Part shown: positions 16,530-24,373 of the stretch, in pieces
How positions within the stretch are numbered: position 1 is the first letter of the stretch
Layout of the letters: every line of letters starts with the position of its first letter
Source: Thermonema lapsum
GTDB taxonomy: Bacteria > Bacteroidota > Bacteroidia > Cytophagales > Thermonemataceae
DNA: 37,030 nucleotides
NCBI RefSeq assembly: GCF_011761635.1
Contig: NZ_JAASRN010000009.1
Span: 1-37,030, forward strand
Direction: 5' to 3'
The notes under the pieces: generated by a model
Databases searched by the model: none
What the model saw: only the letters and a program-made list of their open reading frames with translations
What the model was told of the DNA's origin: nothing
Translations under genes and position numbers: made by a program

Positions 16530-17372
16530 TTAAGGTATCCAAGGGAACTGGTCAAAGTTGGGCTTGCGCTTTTCAAGGAAGGCATCACGTCCTTCTTTGG
16601 CTTCTTCTGTCATATAAGCCAAGCGCGTAGCCTCACCGGCAAAGACCTGCTGCCCTACCAAACCGTCATCTACCAAGTTGAAAGCAAACTTCAACATGCG
16701 AATAGAAATGCGGCTTTTCTTCAATATCTCTTGTGCCCACTCATAAGCCACCTGTTCGAGTTGGTCATGAGGCACTACTGCATTCACCATGCCCATTTCG
16801 TAGGCTTCTTGTGCCGAATAGTTACGCCCCAAGAAGAATATTTCACGCGCCCTCTTCTGCCCTACCATGCGTGCCAAATAAGCAGAGCCATAACCTCCGT
16901 CAAAGCTGGTTACGTCGGCATCGGTTTGTTTAAAGATGGCATGCTCTTTACTGGCAATGGTCAGGTCACAAACCACATGCAGACTGTGCCCGCCGCCTAC
17001 TGCCCATCCGGGCACCACGGCAATCACCACTTTGGGCATAAAACGAATCAAACGCTGCACTTCCAGAATATTGAGCCGGGGCATGCCGTTGTCATCTACA
17101 TACCCTTCTTTGCCTCTCACCCGCTGGTCTCCACCACTGCAGAAAGCATATACGCCATCGTCGGCAGGACCTTCGCCGGTAAGCAGCACCACGCCAATGG
17201 ATGTGTCTTCGCGTGCATCCAAGAGCGCATCGTAAAGCTCAAAAACAGTCTTTGGGCGGAAAGCATTTCGCACATTAGGGCGGTTAAAAGCAATGCGCGC
17301 CACACCGTTGCACTTCTTATAGGTAATATCTTCGTACTCTTTGACTGTTTGCCAAGGGATAACTCCAGACAT
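16530..17372 (-). CDS. menB: 1,4-Dihydroxy-2-naphthoyl-CoA synthase MenB
   Basis: Closes the second ring of the naphthoquinone in menaquinone synthesis from o-succinylbenzoyl-CoA. The 280-residue crotonase-fold protein has the family's FCSGGDQ oxyanion loop and the AVGGGHSLHVVCDLTIAS block. SFDGGYGSAYLARMVG is specific to MenB rather than general enoyl-CoA hydratases. The C-terminal KRKPNFDQFPW is typical. It has its own complete promoter (17412-17443), and other men genes are not in the window. Confidence 0.95.
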   Translation of the reverse strand: MSGVIPWQTVKEYEDITYKKCNGVARIAFNRPNVRNAFRPKTVFELYDALLDAREDTSIGVVLLTGEGPADDGVYAFCSGGDQRVRGKEGYVDDNGMPRLNILEVQRLIRFMPKVVIAVVPGWAVGGGHSLHVVCDLTIASKEHAIFKQTDADVTSFDGGYGSAYLARMVGQKRAREIFFLGRNYSAQEAYEMGMVNAVVPHDQLEQVAYEWAQEILKKSRISIRMLKFAFNLVDDGLVGQQVFAGEATRLAYMTEEAKEGRDAFLEKRKPNFDQFPWIP

Positions 17373-17411
17373 AGCACTTTACAGGTTTAGAAATGAAACA
17401 TAGGCTTTTGC

Positions 17412-17443
17412 CAAAAGTAACGCAACGCCTTCATATTTACAAA
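17412..17443 (-). promoter_or_regulatory. Promoter of menB
   Basis: On the minus strand TTTG (17443-17440), a 20-nt spacer and TACTTTTG (17419-17412) match both boxes of the Bacteroidota consensus. It begins 13 nt after the phosphatase gene ends. Confidence 0.6.
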
Positions 17444-17455
17444 GGCAAACGAAAG

Positions 17456-18028
17456 CTATAAAGGCGGATTCCAGCAGTCAAGAAACCAATCACCGTCCTT
17501 ACATTCAAAGACGACTACTGCCGGGGTGTTCAAGTTGGTGAAGAAAGTCAAAGGCAGAGGTATTTGCAGCAGCAAATGCAGCAAGGCACGCATGCAGCCG
17601 GCATGAGTAACCCATGCCACAGTTTCTTGCTTGAGCTCGAGGGTATAATCTATGACCGTATGCAGACGCTCGCACAATTGTTTGTAGCTTTCACCACCGG
17701 GCGGCTGCCGGTGCACATAGTCTTGCATCCATGCCGTAAGTGCTTCTTCGGGAATGTCATTCCAAGAGACCCCCTCCCACTCGCCAAAAGAAAGCTCTTT
17801 CAAAGCGGGTATTGCCATTTTTTGACGAGCAGGCAAGCGTTCTGCCAAGCGAGCACAACGCTGCAAGGGGCTGTAGAGCAACACATCGAAAGCTGCAGGC
17901 AGCCAAGCCTGCAAGCTCTTCAATTCTTTTTCAAAGAGAGTTTCCTCCAAAGGCACGTCTTTCTGCCCGTAACACAAAGACTTGTACTTGTCTGCTATGG
18001 TTGTATGGCGCAGGCAATAAAGTTTCAT
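17456..18028 (-). CDS. Histidine phosphatase, CobC-like
   Basis: A 190-residue member of the phosphoglycerate mutase-like branch. R7 and H8 (in CLRHTT) carry the phospho-acceptor histidine; SPLQRC supplies R57, FGEWEG the acid E83, and THAG the second histidine H142. The RHTT start, rather than RHGET, is seen in alpha-ribazole phosphatases (CobC), which act late in cobalamin synthesis. No cobalamin gene is nearby, so the substrate is uncertain. Its ATG overlaps the lysC stop by four bases (ATGA type), implying coupled translation. Confidence 0.82.
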   Translation of the reverse strand: MKLYCLRHTTIADKYKSLCYGQKDVPLEETLFEKELKSLQAWLPAAFDVLLYSPLQRCARLAERLPARQKMAIPALKELSFGEWEGVSWNDIPEEALTAWMQDYVHRQPPGGESYKQLCERLHTVIDYTLELKQETVAWVTHAGCMRALLHLLLQIPLPLTFFTNLNTPAVVVFECKDGDWFLDCWNPPL

Positions 18029-19359
18029 ATCCGGGCAGGTTCTGTATTAAACAAACGCTCATTGAGTGCCAAGAGCGCTTCTTTCTTATAGCGGGTGTCA
18101 AGCAAAAGGGAAATATTGTGCGGACTGCCTCCATAGGAAATCATACGTAAAGGTATGTTGCGCAGAGCTTCGAAAATGCCCACGCCCACGCCCGGCTTAT
18201 CGGCGACAAAGTTTCCCACAATGCAAATAATGGTTTGCCCTTTGTCCACTTCCACATGTCCAAAGCCTTGCAGTTCTTTTACTATCTCATCCAAATGCGT
18301 ATCGTTGTCGATGGTTAAAGACACAGCCACTTCGGAAGTGGTAATCATGTCAATGGGGGTACGGTAGCGCTCAAATACTTCAAAGACACGCCGCAGGAAA
18401 CCATAAGCCAAGAGCATGCGGCTCGATTTGATTTTGATGGCAATGATGTCGTCTTTGGCAGCAATGGCTTTAATGTCTCGCTCAACCGACTCATCGGTAA
18501 TGAGCGTACCGGGCGCCGTAGGCTGCATGGTGTTGAGCAAGCGGACGGGTATTTTATAGCGCTGTGCAGGCAAAATACTTGCCGGGTGCAATATTTTGGC
18601 ACCAAAGTAAGCCAGCTCGGCAGCTTCGTCAAAAGAGAGTTTACGCAGCGGGAAGGTATTGGGCACAATGCGGGGGTCGTTGTTGTGCATACCGTCTATG
18701 TCTGTCCATATTTGTATTTCTTCTGCTCCGATGGCGGCACCAACCAAAGAAGCGGTATAGTCGCTTCCACCGCGGCGCAGGTTGTCTATTTGGTCTTGTG
18801 CGTTGCGGCAAATATAACCTTGTGTAATATACACCTGTGCCGGGTGGTCTTCGAGCAAGGACAACAGCTGGCGACGGATGTAGTTGAGGTCGGGCTCGTT
18901 GTACTCGTCAATACGCATAAAAGAAAGAGCCGACAACAGACGACTGTCCCAGTCAAGTGTGCGGGTATAGAAATAGAAGAGGTGCGTAGAAAGCAATTCG
19001 CCTTGTGCAAGCAGGATTTTCTCCAGCTCCATACTCCAAGGCATGGCAAAAGAAGATGTAATCAGCTGCACAGTACCGGCAACATAGTCAAGGGCTTCTT
19101 GCAAAAGCGCCGAGTTGCCAGCAAGCAAATCCTTAGCTGTGTTGTTGTGCTTCTCCTCTATTTCGGAAAGCAAGCGACGGGCAGCGCCCAGATGTCCAGC
19201 TTTGAGTGCGTTGCTCAGCTCTACCAAATGATTGGTAACGCCCGACATCGCCGAAAGCACCACCATGACCGGTTTTTGCTCTTGGGCAACGATAGAAGCT
19301 ACCGAACGCATGCGCTCGGCACTGCCCACCGAGGTACCTCCAAATTTCAATACTTTCAT
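18025..19359 (-). CDS. lysC: Aspartate kinase, monofunctional with ACT domains
   Basis: Phosphorylates aspartate in the first step to lysine, threonine, methionine and diaminopimelate. The 444-residue protein starts with KFGGTSVGSAERM. RRGGSDYTASLVGAA and WTDIDGMHNNDPRIVP are the ATP- and aspartate-binding blocks of the kinase domain (about 1-285). Two ACT units follow (about 310-440), so feedback control by an amino acid is likely, but the effector cannot be read. No homoserine dehydrogenase domain is fused. The next enzyme, asd, is about 11 kb away on the other strand. Confidence 0.95.
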   Translation of the reverse strand: MKVLKFGGTSVGSAERMRSVASIVAQEQKPVMVVLSAMSGVTNHLVELSNALKAGHLGAARRLLSEIEEKHNNTAKDLLAGNSALLQEALDYVAGTVQLITSSFAMPWSMELEKILLAQGELLSTHLFYFYTRTLDWDSRLLSALSFMRIDEYNEPDLNYIRRQLLSLLEDHPAQVYITQGYICRNAQDQIDNLRRGGSDYTASLVGAAIGAEEIQIWTDIDGMHNNDPRIVPNTFPLRKLSFDEAAELAYFGAKILHPASILPAQRYKIPVRLLNTMQPTAPGTLITDESVERDIKAIAAKDDIIAIKIKSSRMLLAYGFLRRVFEVFERYRTPIDMITTSEVAVSLTIDNDTHLDEIVKELQGFGHVEVDKGQTIICIVGNFVADKPGVGVGIFEALRNIPLRMISYGGSPHNISLLLDTRYKKEALLALNERLFNTEPARI

Positions 19360-19408
19360 AGCCGTGTATTTTATTTAGTACTGTGAAAAATCGAGCATTG
19401 CCCAATGC

Positions 19409-19897
19409 TTATTTGCCTGCTTCAAATCCCAACATTTTAATAGCCGCGATGGCAGCCTCGTCGCCTTTGTTTCCGTGTTTCCCGCCCGCGCGGTCCAAGG
19501 CTTGTTGTAAGGTGTCGGGGGTAAGCACCCCAAAGACCACTGGCTTATTCCATTTCAAGCTCACTTCGGTAAGTCCTATAGCTACGGCTTGTGCTATAAA
19601 GTCGAAATGGCGGGTTTCGCCTTGAATGATGCAGCCCAAGCATATGACGGCGTCGATATCAGGGCGCTGAGCCATCCACTGCGCGCCTAAGCTCAGCTCA
19701 TAGCTGCCGGGCACGCTCTTCACCACAATGTTTTCTTCTTTGGCACCGTGCTTGCAAAGCGTTTGGTAAGCTCCTTCCAGCAGCTTGCTGGTTACTTGCT
19801 CGTTCCACTCGGCAACCACAATAGCAAAACGTTTGCCGCTGATGTCTCCGATGTTTTTTTGACTGTATTCACTTAGGTTTTTCAGCTGTGTAGCCAT
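19409..19897 (-). CDS. ribH: 6,7-Dimethyl-8-ribityllumazine synthase
   Basis: Joins the butanone phosphate made by RibB to the ribityl pyrimidine, giving lumazine, the direct precursor of riboflavin. The 162-residue protein has the VAEWNEQVT substrate loop (W31, N32), VPGSYELSL, and GETRHFDF with the catalytic histidine H97. The short C-terminus has DRAGGKHGNKGDEAA, which binds phosphate. lysC follows after 49 nt on the same strand, and co-transcription is possible. Confidence 0.96.
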   Translation of the reverse strand: MATQLKNLSEYSQKNIGDISGKRFAIVVAEWNEQVTSKLLEGAYQTLCKHGAKEENIVVKSVPGSYELSLGAQWMAQRPDIDAVICLGCIIQGETRHFDFIAQAVAIGLTEVSLKWNKPVVFGVLTPDTLQQALDRAGGKHGNKGDEAAIAAIKMLGFEAGK

Positions 19898-19926
19898 ATA
19901 TTTTCGAAATAGGTATGAGATTCAAC

Positions 19927-19955
19927 AAAAAAAGGTAGAGTCCGAAGGCTCTACC
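19927..19955 (-). terminator. Terminator of the TPR membrane protein gene
   Basis: GGTAGAG (19934-19940) pairs with CTCTACC (19949-19955), with inner CC/GG. Seven As at 19927-19933 give the U tract on the minus strand. It separates the TPR gene from ribH. Confidence 0.75.
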
Positions 19956-19989
19956 CATCTGTATGTTTTCGAACGATTGAATGCGTGCT

Positions 19990-20718
19990 TTATTTAGACG
20001 GCGTAGAGCTCAGTTGCTCTGCACGCGCCTTGTATTTCTTAGCTTCATTTACTACTTGGGCATTGGGGAAACGCTTAACGATAATGTCATAAGTTTCTAC
20101 TGCCTTTGCCCAGTTTTCTTGCTGTTCGTATGCCAGTGCCAGCTTCATCAAATAAACGGGGGTAAAATAAGGATTGGGCTTGTGTTTGCTTGCTTTTTCA
20201 TAAGCTGCCACCGCTTCGTCCCACTGCTTCAGTTCGGCGTATGCGTCGCCCAGCAGAGCATAAGCACGCGCTTGTACTAAGGCATCTTTGGCTTTGAACT
20301 GCTTGAGCTCGGCAATAGCTTGCTCATAGTTGCCTTCTTTGAGGTAAGCCACTCCGGCATAGAAATGCGCGGCATCTTTCACTTCTGCCATCGGGTACTC
20401 CTCAGCTACTTTTACTGCCCCCAAATAGTTGCCGTTGCCCTCGATGACTAACCTCGTAGAGTCCAGCTCAAAAAACTTCTCAGCAGCAAACAACTCATTC
20501 AAAGCATCTTCTTGCTGCGTGGTTTTCATATAGCGATATGCCATGAAGGCACCTACAACGACTACAAGAGCAACAAGCCCGATGGTCAGACGTTTGCGGT
20601 TTTTCTTCAAAAAATCGGTGGTTTCATTCAACACCACCTCCGGGTTTTCTACCAATGCTTCCGCCAAAGATTCATTCCCTTTTGGGGTTTCTTTGTCTTT
20701 ATTAGATGTTTTTGCCAT
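19990..20718 (-). CDS. Single-pass membrane protein with TPR repeats, YfgM-like
   Basis: I chose ATG 20718 (242 aa, MAKTSNKDKETPKG) because it follows a complete promoter by about 20 nt; the 17 residues encoded upstream cover that promoter. Order: a charged cytoplasmic segment (1-43), one membrane helix (about 44-61), and a soluble part with tetratricopeptide-like helices. The repeats include HFYAGVAYLKEGNYEQAIAE, YALLGDAYAELKQWDEAVAA and LALAYEQQENWAKAVETYD. The layout matches the YfgM/DUF2659-like family, which in E. coli acts as a chaperone ancillary to the Sec translocon. That role here is inference. Confidence 0.82.
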   Translation of the reverse strand: MAKTSNKDKETPKGNESLAEALVENPEVVLNETTDFLKKNRKRLTIGLVALVVVVGAFMAYRYMKTTQQEDALNELFAAEKFFELDSTRLVIEGNGNYLGAVKVAEEYPMAEVKDAAHFYAGVAYLKEGNYEQAIAELKQFKAKDALVQARAYALLGDAYAELKQWDEAVAAYEKASKHKPNPYFTPVYLMKLALAYEQQENWAKAVETYDIIVKRFPNAQVVNEAKKYKARAEQLSSTPSK

Positions 20719-20738
20719 TGTACCCAATTTTAGACTGC

Positions 20739-20769
20739 CAAATTTAGAACAATCTTTTGATTCGCACAA
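20739..20769 (-). promoter_or_regulatory. Promoter of the TPR membrane protein gene
   Basis: On the minus strand TTG (20769-20767), a 20-nt spacer and TAAATTTG (20746-20739) match both boxes. The start point would be about 15 nt before the ATG. Confidence 0.6.
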
Positions 20770-20929
20770 CTTTCCGCCAAGCTGTTTTTGTGTGTGTGTA
20801 TAAAAAAGAAAATGCTATAGACGGGAATAATGACAGCCTATCCCGGCTGAACAACTTTTGTAAAAATCTTCCAGGCGCTTGCTGTTATGTACACTATATT
20901 GCCTAAATTAAAGTTGCCTCTTGCGTGGT

Positions 20930-20937
20930 TATCTTTG
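20930..20937 (+). promoter_or_regulatory. -7 box for the DUF2752 gene
   Basis: TATCTTTG matches TAnnTTTG, 63 nt before the ATG. No -33 box at a normal spacing was found. Confidence 0.35.
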
Positions 20938-21000
20938 CCCAAAAAGAAACAATTGGCATACCCATAGGGGTGGATTTAAATTTCTTTACAAAAAATCGCA

Positions 21001-21471
21001 ATGACAAAACCATACAAAAGCAAAAAAGCACTGCCAAAAAACTTTAAACAACGGATAAGTATTCAAAAGCAAAGGAAGTTTTACATAGCGACAAGTCTCC
21101 TGCTTATCAGTGCTTACGCATGGATAGGCTGGCATTGGCAGGTCGGAAGCCAAAGCATGCAGCTAAGTGTTTGCTTGAGCCGGCGTCTGTTAGGCATTGC
21201 CTGTCCCAGTTGCGGCACTACTCGCGGCGTCTTGGCTGCCTTGCGTGGCGATTGGATGCTTGCACTTTACTACAATCCATTCAGCATACTGGCTATTAGC
21301 GGGCTTGTGGTTGTCCCCTTTTTTTTGGTTTACGACCTGATGAAAAAAGACACTTTCACCTACCGTCTTTATAGGGCGATGGAGCGCCTGCTACACAAGC
21401 CACTTGTTTTGCTCGTCATCACAAGCTTGATAGCGCTTAACTGGGTTTGGAACATACAAAAGGGTATTTAG
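21001..21471 (+). CDS. DUF2752 family membrane protein
   Basis: A 156-residue protein with a basic N-terminus and about three hydrophobic helices (roughly 28-48, 94-112 and 134-150). The GIACPSCGTTRGVLAALRGD block is the hallmark of DUF2752: a CPxCGxTR motif followed by an amphipathic helix and NPFS. The two cysteines resemble a thiol or metal site, but no function is established. The gene stands alone, and its stop overlaps that of the convergent barrel gene by three bases. Confidence 0.88.
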   Translation: MTKPYKSKKALPKNFKQRISIQKQRKFYIATSLLLISAYAWIGWHWQVGSQSMQLSVCLSRRLLGIACPSCGTTRGVLAALRGDWMLALYYNPFSILAISGLVVVPFFLVYDLMKKDTFTYRLYRAMERLLHKPLVLLVITSLIALNWVWNIQKGI

Positions 21472-22508
21472 GGGTTATTACTCCCAAACCCAATGGCAAC
21501 GCTTAGTGTGGTATATTGGCTAAAAACAGCACTTGCCATTACAAATGTTTGCTTGAAACGTATTTTAGCACCTAAGTTGCCAGCAATACGTTGCCCCTCG
21601 TAGGTTTGTTCTAAGGGGTTGCTTATTATCTCCTCGCCTACTTTATAGGTACCTTCCAAACGGTTGGTTGATATGCTTTTGTCGTACTGCAGTCCGCCAA
21701 ACACTGTCAAGAAAGCTATTTTTTTGGAAGCCACCGCTCCTAAACTATATGCTTTCACTTCGTAGCGCAGCAGCTGATTGCGAGGGTCTTGGGGACCTAA
21801 GGAAGTCAATTTCAACGGATAGGACATTTTTGCACTTGAATAACTGCCCCAAACTGACAAGCTGAAAGGTGCCAAAGCAATGGAAGGAATCCACTGTTTC
21901 AAATCATGCATGAGCCCCACGCCCCAATAACTCATGCTAATGTTTTCGGGAATGTCGCTTACAAAAGGAGTGATAAGCGGCACTACATTGGGTAAAAAAC
22001 GCACGCTCAGCTCTGTATTGCGAAACAAACCTATATTAAATTGCGGATAAACCGCAGGGAAAAAGGCATATTGCTTATAAATGAGCCCCAAGCCCTTTGG
22101 TAGAAATACCAAACTATCATTCAAACGATTGCGTAGAATAGACAAGTCGCCGCGCTCGCCAATAGCAGTAGGTGCGCTGCTGTCGCCCGCTATGACCACA
22201 GCATTTTTAAGGTTCAGGTCAATTAAGTTGTACTTTTGTTCGTAAGCAGGATATACGACCGAAGACTGCACAAATCGAAAATTCGTTTGCCAGCGCTTCA
22301 GGGGTTGTGCTGTTTCGTGCCAACCATCGCTCATGGCAAAACCAATGGTTCTGCCCAAAGGGGCATTGTAGGCTTCAAAAATTTTTTGGGCATCCTCCAA
22401 ACCCAAGCTCAGCACCTGCTCTATGCGTTCTTGTTGTGCCCACACCGGACAAGCAACCAACCAAACGAACAGAAGAGAAAAGACAGCAATGGGGATATGC
22501 TTTTTCAT
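21468..22508 (-). CDS. Probable outer-membrane beta-barrel, DUF6588-like
   Basis: A 346-residue protein with a Sec signal peptide ending ACPVWAQQ (about 1-25). The rest is strand-rich with alternating aromatic residues (FFPAVYPQFNIGLFRNTELS, SYWGVGLMHDLKQW) and ends in a strand leading to VAIGFGSNNP. This fits a small outer-membrane barrel. It resembles the Bacteroidota DUF6588 family as I recall it, so the family name is tentative. It is the last gene of the kinase-murQ operon, five nucleotides after murQ, which hints at an envelope or sugar-related role. Confidence 0.7.
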   Translation of the reverse strand: MKKHIPIAVFSLLFVWLVACPVWAQQERIEQVLSLGLEDAQKIFEAYNAPLGRTIGFAMSDGWHETAQPLKRWQTNFRFVQSSVVYPAYEQKYNLIDLNLKNAVVIAGDSSAPTAIGERGDLSILRNRLNDSLVFLPKGLGLIYKQYAFFPAVYPQFNIGLFRNTELSVRFLPNVVPLITPFVSDIPENISMSYWGVGLMHDLKQWIPSIALAPFSLSVWGSYSSAKMSYPLKLTSLGPQDPRNQLLRYEVKAYSLGAVASKKIAFLTVFGGLQYDKSISTNRLEGTYKVGEEIISNPLEQTYEGQRIAGNLGAKIRFKQTFVMASAVFSQYTTLSVAIGFGSNNP

Positions 22509-22513
22509 GGGGC

Positions 22514-23317
22514 TTATTCGTTAAAACTCTCAATTACTTTACGGACACTACCGTACTGCTCGAGCAAATTTCTTGCCTCTGTGTAAGAAAGTCCCAGTTC
22601 TTCCATAATAATTTTACATCCTCTGTCTATCAGCTTCGTATTAGCCAATTGCATGTCCACCATTTTGTTGCCGCGCACGTGCCCCAGCTGAATCATAGTA
22701 GCTGTAGATATCATGTTGAGCACCAGCTTTTGTGCAGTGCCCGCCTTCAGTCGTGTGCTGCCTGTAACAAACTCGGGACCCACAATCACCTCAATAGGAT
22801 ATTGAGCAATCTTAGCCAAAACGGTATCTGGATTGCAAGTAATGCAAATGGTCGTTATACCACTTTTTTTAGCTTCACGCAAGCCCCCTACGACATAGGG
22901 CGTGCGCCCCGAAGCACTCAAACCTACCACTACATCACGCGGCGATATGTCGTAAGCCTGCAGGTCTTTCCAGGCTTGTTGCTCATCGTCTTCGGCAAAC
23001 TCCACTGCTTTGCGAATGGCTTGGTCGCCGCCGGCAATGATGCCAATAACCAAATCATGCGGTACGCCGAAGGTAGGCGGGCATTCCGAAGCATCAACAA
23101 TGCCCAAACGCCCACTAGTGCCGGCACCAATGTAAAACAAACGCCCGCCGGCTTTCATCTTCTGCACAATGGCTTTAACAGCTGCCTCTATCTGCGGGAT
23201 AGCCTGCGCCACTGCCAAAGGCACGGTTTGGTCTTCGCGATTCATGCCCTCGAGCAGTTCTCTGATGCTCATCTGCTCTAGATGGTCGTAATGTGAAGGG
23301 GATTCTGTTATGCTCAT
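22514..23317 (-). CDS. murQ: N-acetylmuramic acid 6-phosphate etherase MurQ
   Basis: Cleaves the lactyl ether of MurNAc 6-phosphate to give GlcNAc 6-phosphate and lactate in cell-wall recycling. The 267-residue SIS-fold protein has GAGTSGRLGI near residue 64, then DASECPPTFG with the likely catalytic E78. SASGRTPYVVGG and GSTRLKAGTAQK complete the sugar-phosphate site. It is somewhat shorter than E. coli MurQ (298 aa). The sugar kinase gene ends 11 nt upstream, and together they form a recycling pathway. Confidence 0.95.
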   Translation of the reverse strand: MSITESPSHYDHLEQMSIRELLEGMNREDQTVPLAVAQAIPQIEAAVKAIVQKMKAGGRLFYIGAGTSGRLGIVDASECPPTFGVPHDLVIGIIAGGDQAIRKAVEFAEDDEQQAWKDLQAYDISPRDVVVGLSASGRTPYVVGGLREAKKSGITTICITCNPDTVLAKIAQYPIEVIVGPEFVTGSTRLKAGTAQKLVLNMISTATMIQLGHVRGNKMVDMQLANTKLIDRGCKIIMEELGLSYTEARNLLEQYGSVRKVIESFNE

Positions 23318-23328
23318 GATATTTTTAC

Positions 23329-24174
23329 TTACACCACTCCATGATATTTTAACAAGCCGGACAAAGGGCTTTGTTCTATACGCACCACCTGCACATCGAA
23401 AGATTGTGCCGATGCAAGCAAAGGCTCTTGAAAATGGAAAGCTACAGAGCCCGTGAAAGCCGCCGGATAGAGATAGTAATCTTCTATTTTACAAAGGTAG
23501 CGCTCAAAAAACAAATCAAAAGCATGTCGCAGAAAAGCGACTACATACTCATCGGTGCAATACTCTTTAAGAAAAGGCACAAACTGCGCAAAATAACGGT
23601 TGGGGTACGCACTGTGATAAGCAGCCTGCAAGACGTCGTCTAAACGCAAGGCATATTGCATGCGAAAGGCTTCCTGCAGGGCATTAGGAAGCATTCCATG
23701 CAAATAATGTTTTACCCACTCTCGCCCCAGATAAGCGCCACTGCCCTCATCGCCCAGCCAAAAGCCCAAGCTGGGCGGGTTGTTCGTGATGAATTGTCCG
23801 TCATAGAAGCACACATTAGCCCCCGTTCCCAGAATGGCAGCAATTCCTTGGCGGTGCCCCCACAGTGCACGGGCAGCCCCCAGCATGTCGTGCTCCACTT
23901 CTATATGCGCTTTTGGAAAGGCAGCAGCAAGTGCTTTGGTTACTTGTAGCTTCTTTTCTTGACTGCTGCACCCCGCCCCATAGAAAAAAATCGCTGCAGG
24001 CGAAGGCAACGGCTCCAGAGCGGGCAACAAAGTGGCTTCTATTGTCTGCTGCATGGCAGTGCTGTCCATATAAAAAGGATGCAAGCCGGGGGTTTTTATT
24101 TTTATCTGCTGTGCGTCATGGACATACACCCAATCCGTTTTGGTGCCTCCGCTGTCTGCTATGAGTATTGCCAT
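23329..24174 (-). CDS. BadF/BadG/BcrA/BcrD-type ATPase, probable amino-sugar kinase
   Basis: A 281-residue protein of the ASKHA fold. DSGGTKTDW at 7-15 is the phosphate-1 loop, ILGTGANVCFYDG the phosphate-2 loop, and LGDEGSGAYLGRE the family block found in N-acetylglucosamine kinases. A short FTGSVAFHF forms the adenosine part. Bacteroidota homologues are commonly called N-acetylglucosamine kinase. Because murQ follows directly, MurNAc (or both GlcNAc and MurNAc, as in clostridial MurK) is a likely substrate; this is inference from context. It leads the three-gene operon. Confidence 0.85.
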   Translation of the reverse strand: MAILIADSGGTKTDWVYVHDAQQIKIKTPGLHPFYMDSTAMQQTIEATLLPALEPLPSPAAIFFYGAGCSSQEKKLQVTKALAAAFPKAHIEVEHDMLGAARALWGHRQGIAAILGTGANVCFYDGQFITNNPPSLGFWLGDEGSGAYLGREWVKHYLHGMLPNALQEAFRMQYALRLDDVLQAAYHSAYPNRYFAQFVPFLKEYCTDEYVVAFLRHAFDLFFERYLCKIEDYYLYPAAFTGSVAFHFQEPLLASAQSFDVQVVRIEQSPLSGLLKYHGVV

Positions 24175-24227
24175 CCGTTTGCTTTTAGTTTAGTGTGTGG
24201 TACTGATTGAAGCGAGCACGTAATTTT

Positions 24228-24235
24228 CAAAAATA
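24228..24235 (-). promoter_or_regulatory. -7 box for the kinase-murQ operon
   Basis: TATTTTTG on the minus strand matches TAnnTTTG, 54 nt before the kinase ATG. No -33 box was found at the usual spacing. Confidence 0.35.
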
Positions 24236-24307
24236 AGATTTTGTGCCGTTTCCGGTTCATAGCTATGCAAAAAGCGGGCAAACTTTTGTCGGTTCATTCG
24301 GTAGGGC

Positions 24308-24349
24308 AAAAAAAAAAAAAACATAAGGGCATGGCTTGCGCCACGCCCT
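24308..24349 (-). terminator. Terminator of ileS
   Basis: AAGGGC-A-TGGC (24324-24334) pairs with GCCA-C-GCCCTT (24339-24349), with one mismatch and a TTGC loop. A run of 13 As at 24308-24320 gives a long U tract on the minus strand. Confidence 0.85.
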
Positions 24350-24373
24350 TTTACATGATTATGACGACAAAGG

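Noticed and set aside
20887-20967. A 26-codon ORF before the DUF2752 gene
   Set aside because: It overlaps the likely -7 box of that gene and has no supporting signal.
24308-24320. Run of 13 As as a phase-variation tract
   Set aside because: It lies outside any coding frame and forms the U tract of the ileS terminator.
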